Position numbers and translations under genes: made by a program. From Oceanospirillum sp048264105 (GTDB lineage Bacteria; Pseudomonadota; Gammaproteobacteria; Pseudomonadales; Halomonadaceae): 64,000 nucleotides of DNA. Positions 16,213 to 24,702 of the stretch are shown here, one piece after another. The notes beneath the pieces were generated by a model. That model had not been told where the DNA came from, ran no database searches, and saw nothing but the letters and a program-made list of their open reading frames with translations. The stretch covers positions 620,001 through 684,000 of the forward strand of contig JBLXDJ010000001.1 of assembly GCA_048264105.1 (NCBI GenBank), given 5' to 3'. Numbering within the stretch: position 1 is the stretch's first letter; every line of letters begins with the position of its first letter.

Positions 16213-17567
16213 GTGTCAAACCGCGTTTAACCTCAGATCCGATAGCCCCCCTGCTTTTTAAAATGACGCTCCCGGTCATGGGGGGCATTATCGCGCTGAT
16301 GCTCTTCAATCTGGTGGATGCCTATTTTATCGGCCTGCTGGGTACAGACGCTCTGGCGGCAGTCACCTTTACTTTTCCGGTTACCTTTACCCTTATTTCG
16401 TTGTCTATCGGTCTTGGTATCGGTACTTCTGCGGTTGTCGCCCGTTTGCTGGGTGCCAACTCGTTGCAGCTGGTTAAACGGCGTACCACCGATGCCGCGC
16501 TGTTAGCACTGGTCCTGTCGCTTCTGCTGACCCTGATTGGCTGGTTCACCCTTGAGCCGCTGTTTCGCCTGTTAGGGGTGACGCCGGAGCTGATGCCCTA
16601 TATCCGTGACTACATGCAGATCTGGTATCTGGGAACGATCTTTGTGGTGCTGCCCCGTGCGATCAGCAGTGCTCTCCGGGCATCGGGTAACACGTTGGTT
16701 CCCGGTTTGGTCATGATAGGTTCCGCGTTACTGAATGCGATTCTGGACCCGATTCTTATTTTTGGCTGGGGACCTGTTCCGGCCATGGGGGTGCAGGGCG
16801 CTGCTCTGGCAACCCTGATCTCCTGGATGATGTTAACTCTGGCCATCTTTATCCTACCACAGGTTCGCCAGCAGCTTTTAAGCTTCGATCGACCCGCGAT
16901 CAAAGAGGTGCTGGAAAGCTGGATGATTATCGGCAAAATCGCTGTTCCGGCGATCATCTCCAGTATTTTAACGCCGGTCAGTGCCGCTATCCTGACGCGA
17001 ATTGTTGCCGGATATGGCAATGAAGCGGTGGCCAGTTTTGGTGTGGGTAGCCGGATTGAATCGATCTCACTGATTGTGGTTTTTGCCCTTTCCATGACTC
17101 TGCCACCATTTGTTAGTCAGAATCTTGGGGCCGAGCAGATCCGGCGTGTCTATCAGGGGGTGATGGGCTGCTTTGCTTTTGCCATGATCTGGCAGGGTCT
17201 GGTCTGGCTTTTCCTGCTACTGATTCAGGATCCCCTGGTGGGTGCTTTTGCGGAATCGGGCAGCAATCTGGCAATACACCTGCATTGGTTTCTCTGGCTG
17301 GTACCTCTCGGTTTGGGGCTGCAGGGTGTGGTGATTCTGGCTAACTCGACTATGAATGCCCTGCATCAGCCGATGATTGCGCTGCGTTTAAGTATTGTGC
17401 GCCTGTTTGTGCTGTATGTACCTGTCTGTGCTTTGGGAGGCTGGCTGTTCGGTTTGTATGGGATATTTGGTGGGGCAGTCGTGGCTAATGCTCTGATGGC
17501 GATGATTTCCTTCTGGACAGTTCGCCGGGCGATTAACCAGCTGCAGATAGCTGCATCAGATCAATAG
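16209..17567 (+). CDS. MATE family efflux transporter
   Basis: Cation-coupled multidrug or metabolite exporter in the inner membrane, 452 residues with about 12 hydrophobic segments in two MatE halves. Family features include the opening PLLFKMTLPVMGGIIALMLFNLVDAYFIG, RAISSALRASGN and GSALLNAILDPILIFG. The start is GTG within GTGA, overlapping the cyclase stop, with AAAGG upstream. Translational coupling to a diguanylate cyclase suggests shared dosage; the exported compound is unknown. Confidence 0.9.
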   Translation: MSVKPRLTSDPIAPLLFKMTLPVMGGIIALMLFNLVDAYFIGLLGTDALAAVTFTFPVTFTLISLSIGLGIGTSAVVARLLGANSLQLVKRRTTDAALLALVLSLLLTLIGWFTLEPLFRLLGVTPELMPYIRDYMQIWYLGTIFVVLPRAISSALRASGNTLVPGLVMIGSALLNAILDPILIFGWGPVPAMGVQGAALATLISWMMLTLAIFILPQVRQQLLSFDRPAIKEVLESWMIIGKIAVPAIISSILTPVSAAILTRIVAGYGNEAVASFGVGSRIESISLIVVFALSMTLPPFVSQNLGAEQIRRVYQGVMGCFAFAMIWQGLVWLFLLLIQDPLVGAFAESGSNLAIHLHWFLWLVPLGLGLQGVVILANSTMNALHQPMIALRLSIVRLFVLYVPVCALGGWLFGLYGIFGGAVVANALMAMISFWTVRRAINQLQIAASDQ

Positions 17568-17680
17568 AACAGGGATCAATTCACTGATCGCGGTGAGATT
17601 GTTGAGATTTTTTTGATGCTGTTGGATAGTAGATGAAGTTGTAATTCAGATGCGCTTTAGCCAATCAAAAGGAAGGAATC

Positions 17681-18484
17681 ATGGCAGAAGAAAAGATCGG
17701 AAATACCAAAAAACTCGACAAGAAATTCTACGAAAAAGAGTTGGAGCGCCTGCAGGTTGAATTAGTAAAACTGCAGGAGTGGGTTCGGCATACCGGCATG
17801 AAAGTCGTTGTGATTTTTGAGGGGCGGGATGCCGCCGGTAAGGGCGGAAGTATCAAGCGCATTACCGAAGCTTTGAACCCTCGTGTATGTCGTGTGGCGG
17901 CGTTGCCGGCTCCGACCGAGCGGGAGAAGACCCAGTGGTATTTTCAACGCTATGTGGAGCACCTGCCCAGTGCCGGTGAGATCGTCCTTTTTGACCGCAG
18001 CTGGTATAACCGCGCGGGTGTAGAGCGGGTTATGGGCTTCTGTACCGATGAGGAATATCAGGAGTTTCTGCGTACCTGTCCTGAGTTTGAGCGTATGTTG
18101 GTGCGTTCAGGTATCACATTAGTGAAATACTGGTTCTCTGTTTCTGATGAGGAGCAAGAGCGCCGCTTCAGAGATCGTATCGACCGTCCGCATAAACGTT
18201 GGAAGCTGAGCCCGATGGATCTGCAATCCCGTACCCGTTGGGTTGAGTATTCAAAGGCTAAAGACGCCATGTTTGTTCATACCGATATCCCGGAAGCGCC
18301 CTGGTATGTGGTCGATGGCGAGGTGAAAAAACGTGCCCGTCTGAATGTGATCAGTCATCTGCTGAGCCTGATCGATTATGAAGATCTGACCCCTGAACCG
18401 ATTGAATTGCCGGAACGTCAGGAAGATACGGGCTATGTACGCCCTCCGTTGGATTCAATTAATTTCGTTCCGGACATATACTAG
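17681..18484 (+). CDS. ppk2: Polyphosphate kinase 2
   Basis: Phosphorylates a nucleotide using polyphosphate, or the reverse; cytoplasmic, 267 residues. The Walker A loop GRDAAGKGG is at 48-56. Other conserved parts are LPAPTEREKTQWYFQRY, the lid-side DRSWYNRAGVERVMGFCT and DRIDRPHKRWKLSPMD. The single-domain length suits short class I-like PPK2, which mainly acts on nucleoside diphosphates; donor direction cannot be told from sequence. A strong AAGGAAGGAA ribosome site precedes the ATG. Confidence 0.93.
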   Translation: MAEEKIGNTKKLDKKFYEKELERLQVELVKLQEWVRHTGMKVVVIFEGRDAAGKGGSIKRITEALNPRVCRVAALPAPTEREKTQWYFQRYVEHLPSAGEIVLFDRSWYNRAGVERVMGFCTDEEYQEFLRTCPEFERMLVRSGITLVKYWFSVSDEEQERRFRDRIDRPHKRWKLSPMDLQSRTRWVEYSKAKDAMFVHTDIPEAPWYVVDGEVKKRARLNVISHLLSLIDYEDLTPEPIELPERQEDTGYVRPPLDSINFVPDIY

Positions 18485-18554
18485 GGGTTGGGTTCGGTAT
18501 GACCGAACTGATAACAACACTCTGTTTTAGCAGAGCTTTTATGTGAGAGAACCC

Positions 18555-18836
18555 ATGTTAGAAGTAAACTCGTATTTTGATGATAAGGTTAAGTCGATCG
18601 CTCTGGACAACAAACAAGGTCAGCTGACCGTTGGTGTAATGAATGTGGGTGACTACACATTTGGCACCAGCCAGCACGAGACGATGACGGTTGTATCCGG
18701 TGCGCTGACGGTAAAGCTGCCGGGTAGTGAAGAGTGGATCACTTATGCTGCGGGTGAGCGTTTTGAGATCGATGCGAATCAAAGCTTCGATGTTAAAGTC
18801 GCTGAACAAACGGCTTACCTGTGCCAGTATCGTTAA
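18555..18836 (+). CDS. ppnP: Pyrimidine/purine nucleoside phosphorylase (DUF1255 cupin)
   Basis: Small cupin of 93 residues that splits nucleosides with phosphate. The ATG at 18555 (MLEVNSYFDDKVKSIAL) matches the start of E. coli PpnP (YaiE); the upstream GTG at 18543 would add four residues. Conserved parts are MNVGDYTFGTSQHETMTVVSGAL and the end AYLCQYR. It follows ppk2 by 70 bp and ends with a GC-rich stem-loop, so the two may share a message concerned with nucleotide metabolism. Confidence 0.93.
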   Translation: MLEVNSYFDDKVKSIALDNKQGQLTVGVMNVGDYTFGTSQHETMTVVSGALTVKLPGSEEWITYAAGERFEIDANQSFDVKVAEQTAYLCQYR

Positions 18837-18863
18837 GCGGGTAAAGTTCTGCGCGTAATAGAA

Positions 18864-18886
18864 GAAGCCCGCCCAGTGCGGGCTTC
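18864..18886. terminator. GC-rich stem-loop after ppnP
   Basis: GAAGCCCGC (18864-18872) pairs exactly with GCGGGCTTC (18878-18886) around CCAGT. The T-run is poor, but the position and stem strength fit a terminator. Confidence 0.6.
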
Positions 18887-18920
18887 CTGGTATTTGAAGA
18901 TTGAATAAACCGGAGGTCAT

Positions 18921-20018
18921 ATGGAACGGAGAGTCTTTCTGCAGGGAATCCTGCTGGCAACAGCAGGTGCAAGTGTGCCTGAGGCTTTTGCAATGACCTT
19001 CGATGAATACAAAGCGCTTCAGAGTAAACAGTTTGATAACTATCAGGCTCGTTTCAGAGCCGCGCAGCTGGTCTACCAGCAAGAGATCAAACAGTATTGG
19101 CTGGACGCTAAGCTCAGCAGCCGGTCAGAGTTTGTCAGTTACACCTCCGACCTTCTGGTTCGCTCCTCCGTTGATTATAAAGCCGGTACGGTCACGATTG
19201 AGGCACAAGGAGCTTCTCCTGCGGAGGCGGGCAGTAAGATCAGGCAGGAAGTGGAACGACTGCTCAATCTGGATACCCGGGGAGCGTACAAAGATGATGC
19301 CATTTTTCAGCTGGTGGATCGGGATCAGATAGATAAAAATGCCGACCAACTTGCGGCAGAACCGATCGTCAGTGATCTTTTTGTGGGTAAAAGTGCCGGT
19401 GAGATTCTGAAACCGGCTGAGAAAAGCATTGTAGAGGATCGCCGCCCTGTTGCCAGAGTAGTGATTCAGTTACCGGAAGGTAGTACCGCGACCAAGGCAA
19501 AGCGTTATCAGCCTCTTGCAGAAGAGTATGCGGATGAGCAGAAAGTATCGGCCGCCCTTGTGATGGCCGTTATGCATACGGAAAGCTATTTTAATCCCAT
19601 GGCCAGAAGCCATATACCGGCCTTTGGGCTGATGCAGATTGTTCCGCAAAGTGCCGGGCTTGATACCACTGAGTACCTAAGTGGCCGGTCGCGGTTGCTT
19701 ACCGCCTCTGAGCTCTATCAGCCGAAGATCAATGTACGCTCGGGGGCTGCCTATCTGCACCTGCTCTACTACCGTTACCTGCGCCAGATTGATGATCCGT
19801 TAAGCCGGCTTTATTGTGCGGTGGCGGCCTACAATACCGGGGCAGGGAATGTTGCGCGGGCCTTTACCGGCTCAACCAGTATCAGAGGGGCGGTCGCCAG
19901 AATAAACCGGTTACAGCCGCAGCAGGTGTACTCACACTTAAAGAGAAACCTGCCTTATCAGGAAACACGGGACTATTTAGGTAATGTTGTTTCAAGAATG
20001 GCGCTCTATAGCGCCTGA
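18921..20018 (+). CDS. Lytic murein transglycosylase (MltC-like, DUF3393 + SLT)
   Basis: Cleaves peptidoglycan in the periplasm to give 1,6-anhydro ends; 365 residues. The N-terminal half resembles the DUF3393 region of MltC. The C-terminal SLT domain has catalytic Glu221 in HTESYFNP, then FGLMQIVPQSAG and AAYNTGAGNVARAF. The N-terminus MERRVFLQGILLATAGASVPEAFA has a twin-arginine motif (RRVFLQ) and an AFA-M cleavage site, and no lipobox, unlike lipoprotein MltC of E. coli. A good GGAGG site sits before the ATG. It converges on the PilZ gene. Confidence 0.88.
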   Translation: MERRVFLQGILLATAGASVPEAFAMTFDEYKALQSKQFDNYQARFRAAQLVYQQEIKQYWLDAKLSSRSEFVSYTSDLLVRSSVDYKAGTVTIEAQGASPAEAGSKIRQEVERLLNLDTRGAYKDDAIFQLVDRDQIDKNADQLAAEPIVSDLFVGKSAGEILKPAEKSIVEDRRPVARVVIQLPEGSTATKAKRYQPLAEEYADEQKVSAALVMAVMHTESYFNPMARSHIPAFGLMQIVPQSAGLDTTEYLSGRSRLLTASELYQPKINVRSGAAYLHLLYYRYLRQIDDPLSRLYCAVAAYNTGAGNVARAFTGSTSIRGAVARINRLQPQQVYSHLKRNLPYQETRDYLGNVVSRMALYSA

Positions 20019-20052
20019 CAGGGGAAAGAGAGTGGCCAGTGATGGACGTTAG

Positions 20053-20415
20053 TTAACTACCGGACCTGCTCTCATAAACCGGATGTCCTTCCTGTTCCAT
20101 CTTATCGATCAGTTTCAGAAATTCGCTGGGTGGTTCTGCAACGGCAACCCCCAGTTTGTATCCCATGCGCTGATCAAAATGTTTGCAGTAGACGACCTTG
20201 GCTTTCAGTGTGAAGGCTGCCAGTCGGCGTGAGTTTTTGCAGATCAGATTGATTGTCAGATCCTGATCTTCAGCAAAAGGGGTTTCCGAGATAATTCTCA
20301 GCCCGTGACTTGAGGCGTTATGAATACTGACATGCTGAACAGGATTAAAGCCCGAGCTGAGCCGCGCTTTCCAGATCACCTCAAAACGGGGTTCTCTGCG
20401 ATTTACTTTTGACAT
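20053..20415 (-). CDS. PilZ domain protein
   Basis: Predicted c-di-GMP-binding effector of 120 residues, consisting only of a PilZ domain. The binding motifs are visible: RREPR near the N-terminus (RxxxR) and NASSHG (the D/NxSxxG motif). I start it at the ATG whose complement is 20413-20415, because GGAGAG lies upstream; the longer frame to 20514 adds an unlikely leader. It lies between the lytic transglycosylase and ppsR and could respond to the cyclases encoded in this window. Confidence 0.85.
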   Translation of the reverse strand: MSKVNRREPRFEVIWKARLSSGFNPVQHVSIHNASSHGLRIISETPFAEDQDLTINLICKNSRRLAAFTLKAKVVYCKHFDQRMGYKLGVAVAEPPSEFLKLIDKMEQEGHPVYESRSGS

Positions 20416-20583
20416 AACACTCTCCGCAATGCAGCCCGATGACACAAAACACTGTTTGGCTGACACCTTAAGTATAGAGCTTTTTCGCAGAAATAAATAA
20501 GCAGGGAAAAGCATCTAATGTATTTATTTTATTGAAGTTTTGTAGCTTTTCCTTGCGTGAATGACATAGCCTCTGTTGAGTGC

Positions 20584-21411
20584 CTATTTAGGCGCGGCCC
20601 GACGTTCAATACCGGCTTCTTCCATCATGCGTGTCGAGATCTCTTCAACAGAGAAATGTGTTGAATTGATATAAGGGATGCCGAAGCGCTGATACAGCAG
20701 CTCTGCCTCATCCACTTCCATCTCACACTGTTTCAGCGACGCATAGCGACTATCCGGTTTACGCTCGTTACGGATATTCGCCAGGCGGTCCGGGTCAATC
20801 GTCAGGCCGAAAAGCTTATGCTTGTAGTGACGTACCGCTTTAGGTAATTCGCCGTACTCAAAGTCATCATCGGTCAGAGGGTAGTTAGCCGCTCTGATAC
20901 CAAACTGAAGCGCCATGTAGAGGCAGGTGGGAGTTTTACCGCAACGGGAAGGGCCCAGCAGGATGATATCGGCTTTGTCGTAGTGTCGGGTACGGCCACC
21001 ATCATCGTTATCAATGGCAAAGTGCACCGAGTCGATTCGGTCTTTGTACACCTTGTCATCTTCGCGGATCGAGTGGGACTTACCGACACTGTATGAGGAT
21101 GCGGAACCCAGTTCCTGTTCGAGGGGCGCAAGGAAGGTGGAAAAAATATCCAGTGTAAAAGCTTCTGCGGTTTCCAGAACCGAACGGACATCATCGTTTA
21201 CAATGGTATCGACGACCACAGGGCGAATGCCGTCTTCATTGAAGGCTGTATTGATCTGCTCTACAAGGCGGGCAGCCTTATCGGTTGAGTCGATGAAGGG
21301 CTTAATGACATAGGTAAACTCAGTGTGCTCAAATTGAGCCAGAAGGCTTCTGCCTAAAGCCTCAACGGTAATCCCGGTGCCATCGGAAACAAAAAAGGCG
21401 GTGCGTTTCAT
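20584..21411 (-). CDS. ppsR: PEP synthase regulatory protein (kinase/pyrophosphorylase, DUF299)
   Basis: Bifunctional enzyme that inactivates PEP synthase by ADP-dependent threonine phosphorylation and reactivates it by phosphorolysis. At 275 residues it has the usual length. It opens with FFVSDGTGITVEALGRSLLAQF and has the P-loop GPSRCGKTP (about 153-161) and LFGLTIDPDRLANIR. It is divergent from ppsA with 94 bp between the starts, the usual genetic link in gammaproteobacteria. Confidence 0.96.
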   Translation of the reverse strand: MKRTAFFVSDGTGITVEALGRSLLAQFEHTEFTYVIKPFIDSTDKAARLVEQINTAFNEDGIRPVVVDTIVNDDVRSVLETAEAFTLDIFSTFLAPLEQELGSASSYSVGKSHSIREDDKVYKDRIDSVHFAIDNDDGGRTRHYDKADIILLGPSRCGKTPTCLYMALQFGIRAANYPLTDDDFEYGELPKAVRHYKHKLFGLTIDPDRLANIRNERKPDSRYASLKQCEMEVDEAELLYQRFGIPYINSTHFSVEEISTRMMEEAGIERRAAPK

Positions 21412-21505
21412 AATTATTCGCCTGCAACTTCATGGTATCATTGGAAAATTCTCGTTCCATTGTCGAAGAATTCATCTGAAAAGCAAGCTCAGGGGGAGAT
21501 TTAAG

Positions 21506-23875
21506 TTGGACGCATACATCGCGTGGTTTGATCAGCTTGGCATGAATGATGTTGAGCATGTTGGTGGTAAAAACGCATCTCTGGGTGAGATGATCAGTAA
21601 TCTGGCCGGAGCCGGTGTATCTGTACCCGGTGGTTTCGCGACAACCGCTCAGGCGTATCGTGAATTCCTGAACTACGAAGGTCTTGCTGATCGTATCAAC
21701 GCTGAGCTGGATAAGCTGGATGTTGATGACGTTAATGCCCTGACTACAACCGGTGCTCAGATCCGTAACTGGATTCTGGAAACACCGTTCCCGCCGGCTC
21801 TTGAAGAGTCTCTTGAAAAAGCTTACGCCCAGCTGCAGAACGGCAACGAAAATCTGAAGGTTGCGGTTCGTTCTTCGGCGACAGCGGAAGACCTGCCTGA
21901 TGCGTCTTTTGCCGGTCAGCAGGAAACCTTCCTGAACATTCAGGGGCTTGAGCACATCAAAACAGCAGTAAAAGAAGTTTTCGCGTCACTGTTTAATGAC
22001 CGTGCGATCTCTTACCGTGTCCACCAGGGCTTTGATCACTCTCTGGTTGCACTGTCTGCGGGTATCCAGAAGATGGTGCGCAGTGAGACCGGTGCAAGCG
22101 GTGTGATGTTTACCCTGGACACCGAATCCGGTTTCCGTGATGCCGCTTTTATCACCGCTTCTTACGGTCTGGGTGAAACTGTTGTTCAGGGTGCAGTAAA
22201 CCCTGATGAATTCTATGTCCATAAGCCGACGCTGGAAGCAGGTCGTTTTGCCGTGTTACGCCGTAATCTTGGCAGCAAAATGATCAAAATGGTGTATGGC
22301 GAAGCCGCAGAAACCGGTAAATCCGTTGAAACAGTGGATGTCAGCCCGGAAGAGCGTCGTCAGTTCTGCATCAACGATGAAGAAGTGATGGCTCTGGCTC
22401 GTCAGGCGATGATTATTGAAGAGCACTACGGCCGCCCGATGGATATCGAGTGGGCCAAAGATGGCGATGATGGCCAGCTGTATATCGTTCAGGCGCGTCC
22501 TGAAACGGTTAAGAGTCGTGCCGATGCTAACGTTATGGAACGCTACCTGCTGAAAGAGCGCGGTGAAGTGCTGGTTGAAGGCCGTTCTATCGGTCAGCGT
22601 ATCGGTTCCGGTGCGGTTCGCATCATTATGAGCCCTGATGAGATGGATAAGGTTCAGCCCGGCGACATTCTGGTAACCGATATGACGGATCCGGACTGGG
22701 AACCTGTCATGAAGCGCGCTTCTGCGATTGTCACCAATCGTGGTGGCCGTACCTGTCACGCTGCGATTATCGCTCGTGAACTGGGTATCCCTGCGGTTGT
22801 GGGTTGTGGCGATGCTACCGAGCAACTGAAAGAAGGCCAGCCCGTCACCGTATCCTGCGCGGAAGGTGATACCGGTTTCATCTATGAGGGTGAACTGGAC
22901 TTCGAACGTATGACCAACAATGTGGATTCCATGCCAGATATCCCGTTCAAGATTATGATGAACGTGGGCAACCCTGATCGCGCCTTCAGCTTTGCGTCTC
23001 TGCCAAATGAAGGGATTGGTCTGGCGCGTCTGGAATTCATCATTAACCGTATGATCGGTGTGCACCCGAAAGCCCTGATGGACTTTGATACCCTGTCACC
23101 TGAGCTGCAGCGCAGTATCTCCAAACGTATTGCCGGTTATGCCTCACCAGTGGATTTCTACGTCGACAAGCTGGTGGAAGGTATTTCTACGCTGGCAGCG
23201 GCCTTCTATCCTAAGAAAGTGATCGTGCGCCTGTCGGACTTTAAGTCCAACGAATACGGTAACCTGATCGGAGGTAAGCTGTATGAGCCTGCTGAAGAAA
23301 ACCCGATGCTGGGCTTCCGTGGTGCTTCGCGTTATATCTCAGAATCCTTCCGCAGTTGCTTTGAGCTGGAATGTCGTGCACTGAAAAAAGTGCGTGATGT
23401 GATGGGGCTGACGAACGTTGAGATCATGGTGCCGTTTGTTCGTACTCTGGGTGAAGCCCGTGAAGTGATCGATCTGCTGGCTGAAAACGGCCTGAAACGG
23501 GGCGAGAACGATCTGCGCGTCATCATGATGTGTGAACTGCCGGCCAACGCAATTCTGGCGGATCAGTTCCTGGATTACTTCGATGGTTTCTCCATCGGCT
23601 CCAATGACCTGACTCAGCTGACACTGGGTCTGGATCGTGACTCCGGTATCGTTGCTCACCTGTTTGATGAGCGTAACCCTGCGGTTAAAGCTTTGCTGCA
23701 TATGGCGATCAGTGCCTGTAAGAAAGCGGGCAAATATGTCGGTATCTGTGGTCAGGGACCTTCGGATCATCCGGATCTTGCGAAATGGCTGATGGAAGAG
23801 GGGATCGACAGTGTATCTCTGAACCCGGATGCTGTTTTGGAAACCTGGTTTATGCTGGCGGATAAAGACGCGTAA
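21506..23875 (+). CDS. ppsA: Phosphoenolpyruvate synthase
   Basis: Converts pyruvate and ATP to PEP, AMP and phosphate for gluconeogenesis; 789 residues. I place the start at TTG 21506 (MDAYIAWFDQLGMNDVEHVGGKNASLGEM): it matches known N-termini and has AGGGGGAG 7-8 bases upstream. The frame back to 21377 would overlap the ppsR start. The phosphohistidine is His418 in GGRTCHAAIIARELG; FKIMMNVGNP and the end GLDRDSGIV...GICGQGPSD are intact. Its regulator is divergently encoded. This fits growth on amino and organic acids fed by region 1. Confidence 0.96.
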   Translation: MDAYIAWFDQLGMNDVEHVGGKNASLGEMISNLAGAGVSVPGGFATTAQAYREFLNYEGLADRINAELDKLDVDDVNALTTTGAQIRNWILETPFPPALEESLEKAYAQLQNGNENLKVAVRSSATAEDLPDASFAGQQETFLNIQGLEHIKTAVKEVFASLFNDRAISYRVHQGFDHSLVALSAGIQKMVRSETGASGVMFTLDTESGFRDAAFITASYGLGETVVQGAVNPDEFYVHKPTLEAGRFAVLRRNLGSKMIKMVYGEAAETGKSVETVDVSPEERRQFCINDEEVMALARQAMIIEEHYGRPMDIEWAKDGDDGQLYIVQARPETVKSRADANVMERYLLKERGEVLVEGRSIGQRIGSGAVRIIMSPDEMDKVQPGDILVTDMTDPDWEPVMKRASAIVTNRGGRTCHAAIIARELGIPAVVGCGDATEQLKEGQPVTVSCAEGDTGFIYEGELDFERMTNNVDSMPDIPFKIMMNVGNPDRAFSFASLPNEGIGLARLEFIINRMIGVHPKALMDFDTLSPELQRSISKRIAGYASPVDFYVDKLVEGISTLAAAFYPKKVIVRLSDFKSNEYGNLIGGKLYEPAEENPMLGFRGASRYISESFRSCFELECRALKKVRDVMGLTNVEIMVPFVRTLGEAREVIDLLAENGLKRGENDLRVIMMCELPANAILADQFLDYFDGFSIGSNDLTQLTLGLDRDSGIVAHLFDERNPAVKALLHMAISACKKAGKYVGICGQGPSDHPDLAKWLMEEGIDSVSLNPDAVLETWFMLADKDA

Positions 23876-23906
23876 GCTCCATACTATCCTTTAGTATTAA
23901 CCTATT

Positions 23907-23943
23907 AACCCCGGCAGTACTTAGTGTGCTGTACGGGGTTTTA
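23907..23943 (+). terminator. Terminator of ppsA
   Basis: AACCCCG (23907-23913) pairs with CGGGGTT near 23934-23940, with an inner imperfect stem, followed by TTATAT. AT-rich sequence with no gene continues to 24123; AACAGC/GCTGTT (24061-24066 with 24074-24079) is a small hairpin there. Confidence 0.65.
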
Positions 23944-24123
23944 TATATATAATTTGCATCTAATTTTTCCATAGTAATCAAAAAGATAAAAAATAAATTA
24001 ATACGCAAAATTACATTTTTTACTCTGGACAAGAAGAGTCAAAGTGCGTAATTTGTACTTAACAGCTGGCTTGGCTGTTGGAACCTTCTTTTAGATAGAA
24101 TCAAAGATTACAAGGATTAGTCC

Positions 24124-24603
24124 ATGAAAAAACTTATTGCAGGCGCAATTCTACTTACTTCTTCTTCCATGGCATTTGCTGCTGGCGGCCACGGCCCAGC
24201 TGGTTGCGGTTTAGGTTCTTCTGTTCTGTTTCCGGATGCATCTCAGTGGTATGAGCACGTAATGGCTGCTACTACTAACGGTACTTCCGGTAACCAAACT
24301 TTCGGTATGACTTCAGGTACTCTGGGTTGCCAGGATGCAAATGGTCCTCTGCAGCTGGGTCAGGCATTCATGGACGACAACATGGATCAGCTGGCTGTAG
24401 ACGCATCTAAAGGTCAGGGCGAGTCTCTGGCGGCACTGGCTGAAGTAATGGGTATCGAGTCTCAGGACACTGTAGCATTCAACCGTGCAGTTCAGTCTAA
24501 CTTTGATAGCATCTTCACTGCAGAAGGCACTTCAGGTTCTGCATATGAGGCGATGAAAGCGGCAATGGCTAAGGATGCTTCTCTGCAGAAGTACCTGGGC
24601 TAA
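24124..24603 (+). CDS. DUF3015 family exported protein
   Basis: Function unknown. 159 residues with a clear signal peptide (MKKLIAGAILLTSSSMAFA-A). The mature part opens with GGHGPAGCGLGSSVLF and has NQTFGMTSGTLGCQD, the family signatures; its two cysteines could form a disulfide in the periplasm. Codon choice is strongly biased to frequent codons, which suggests high expression. It has its own perfect terminator. The following DUF4105 gene also encodes an envelope protein. Confidence 0.85.
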   Translation: MKKLIAGAILLTSSSMAFAAGGHGPAGCGLGSSVLFPDASQWYEHVMAATTNGTSGNQTFGMTSGTLGCQDANGPLQLGQAFMDDNMDQLAVDASKGQGESLAALAEVMGIESQDTVAFNRAVQSNFDSIFTAEGTSGSAYEAMKAAMAKDASLQKYLG

Positions 24604-24628
24604 TCCCCTTCGCTCTCAATCGTTTTAT

Positions 24629-24657
24629 AAAAAGCGCGCCTAGGCGCGCTTTTTTTA
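24629..24657 (+). terminator. Strong terminator of the DUF3015 gene
   Basis: AAAAAGCGCGCC (24629-24640) pairs with GGCGCGCTTTTT around a 2-base centre, followed by a T-run. The A-run on the left makes it usable in both directions. Confidence 0.93.
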
Positions 24658-24702
24658 TTGCCTGAATTTAGTCTGAATTTTAAGAATGGAGTGTTATTTG
24701 AT

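Noticed and set aside
22256..23065. 269-codon minus-strand frame opposite ppsA
   Set aside because: Antisense shadow; no motif and the ppsA frame is fully conserved.
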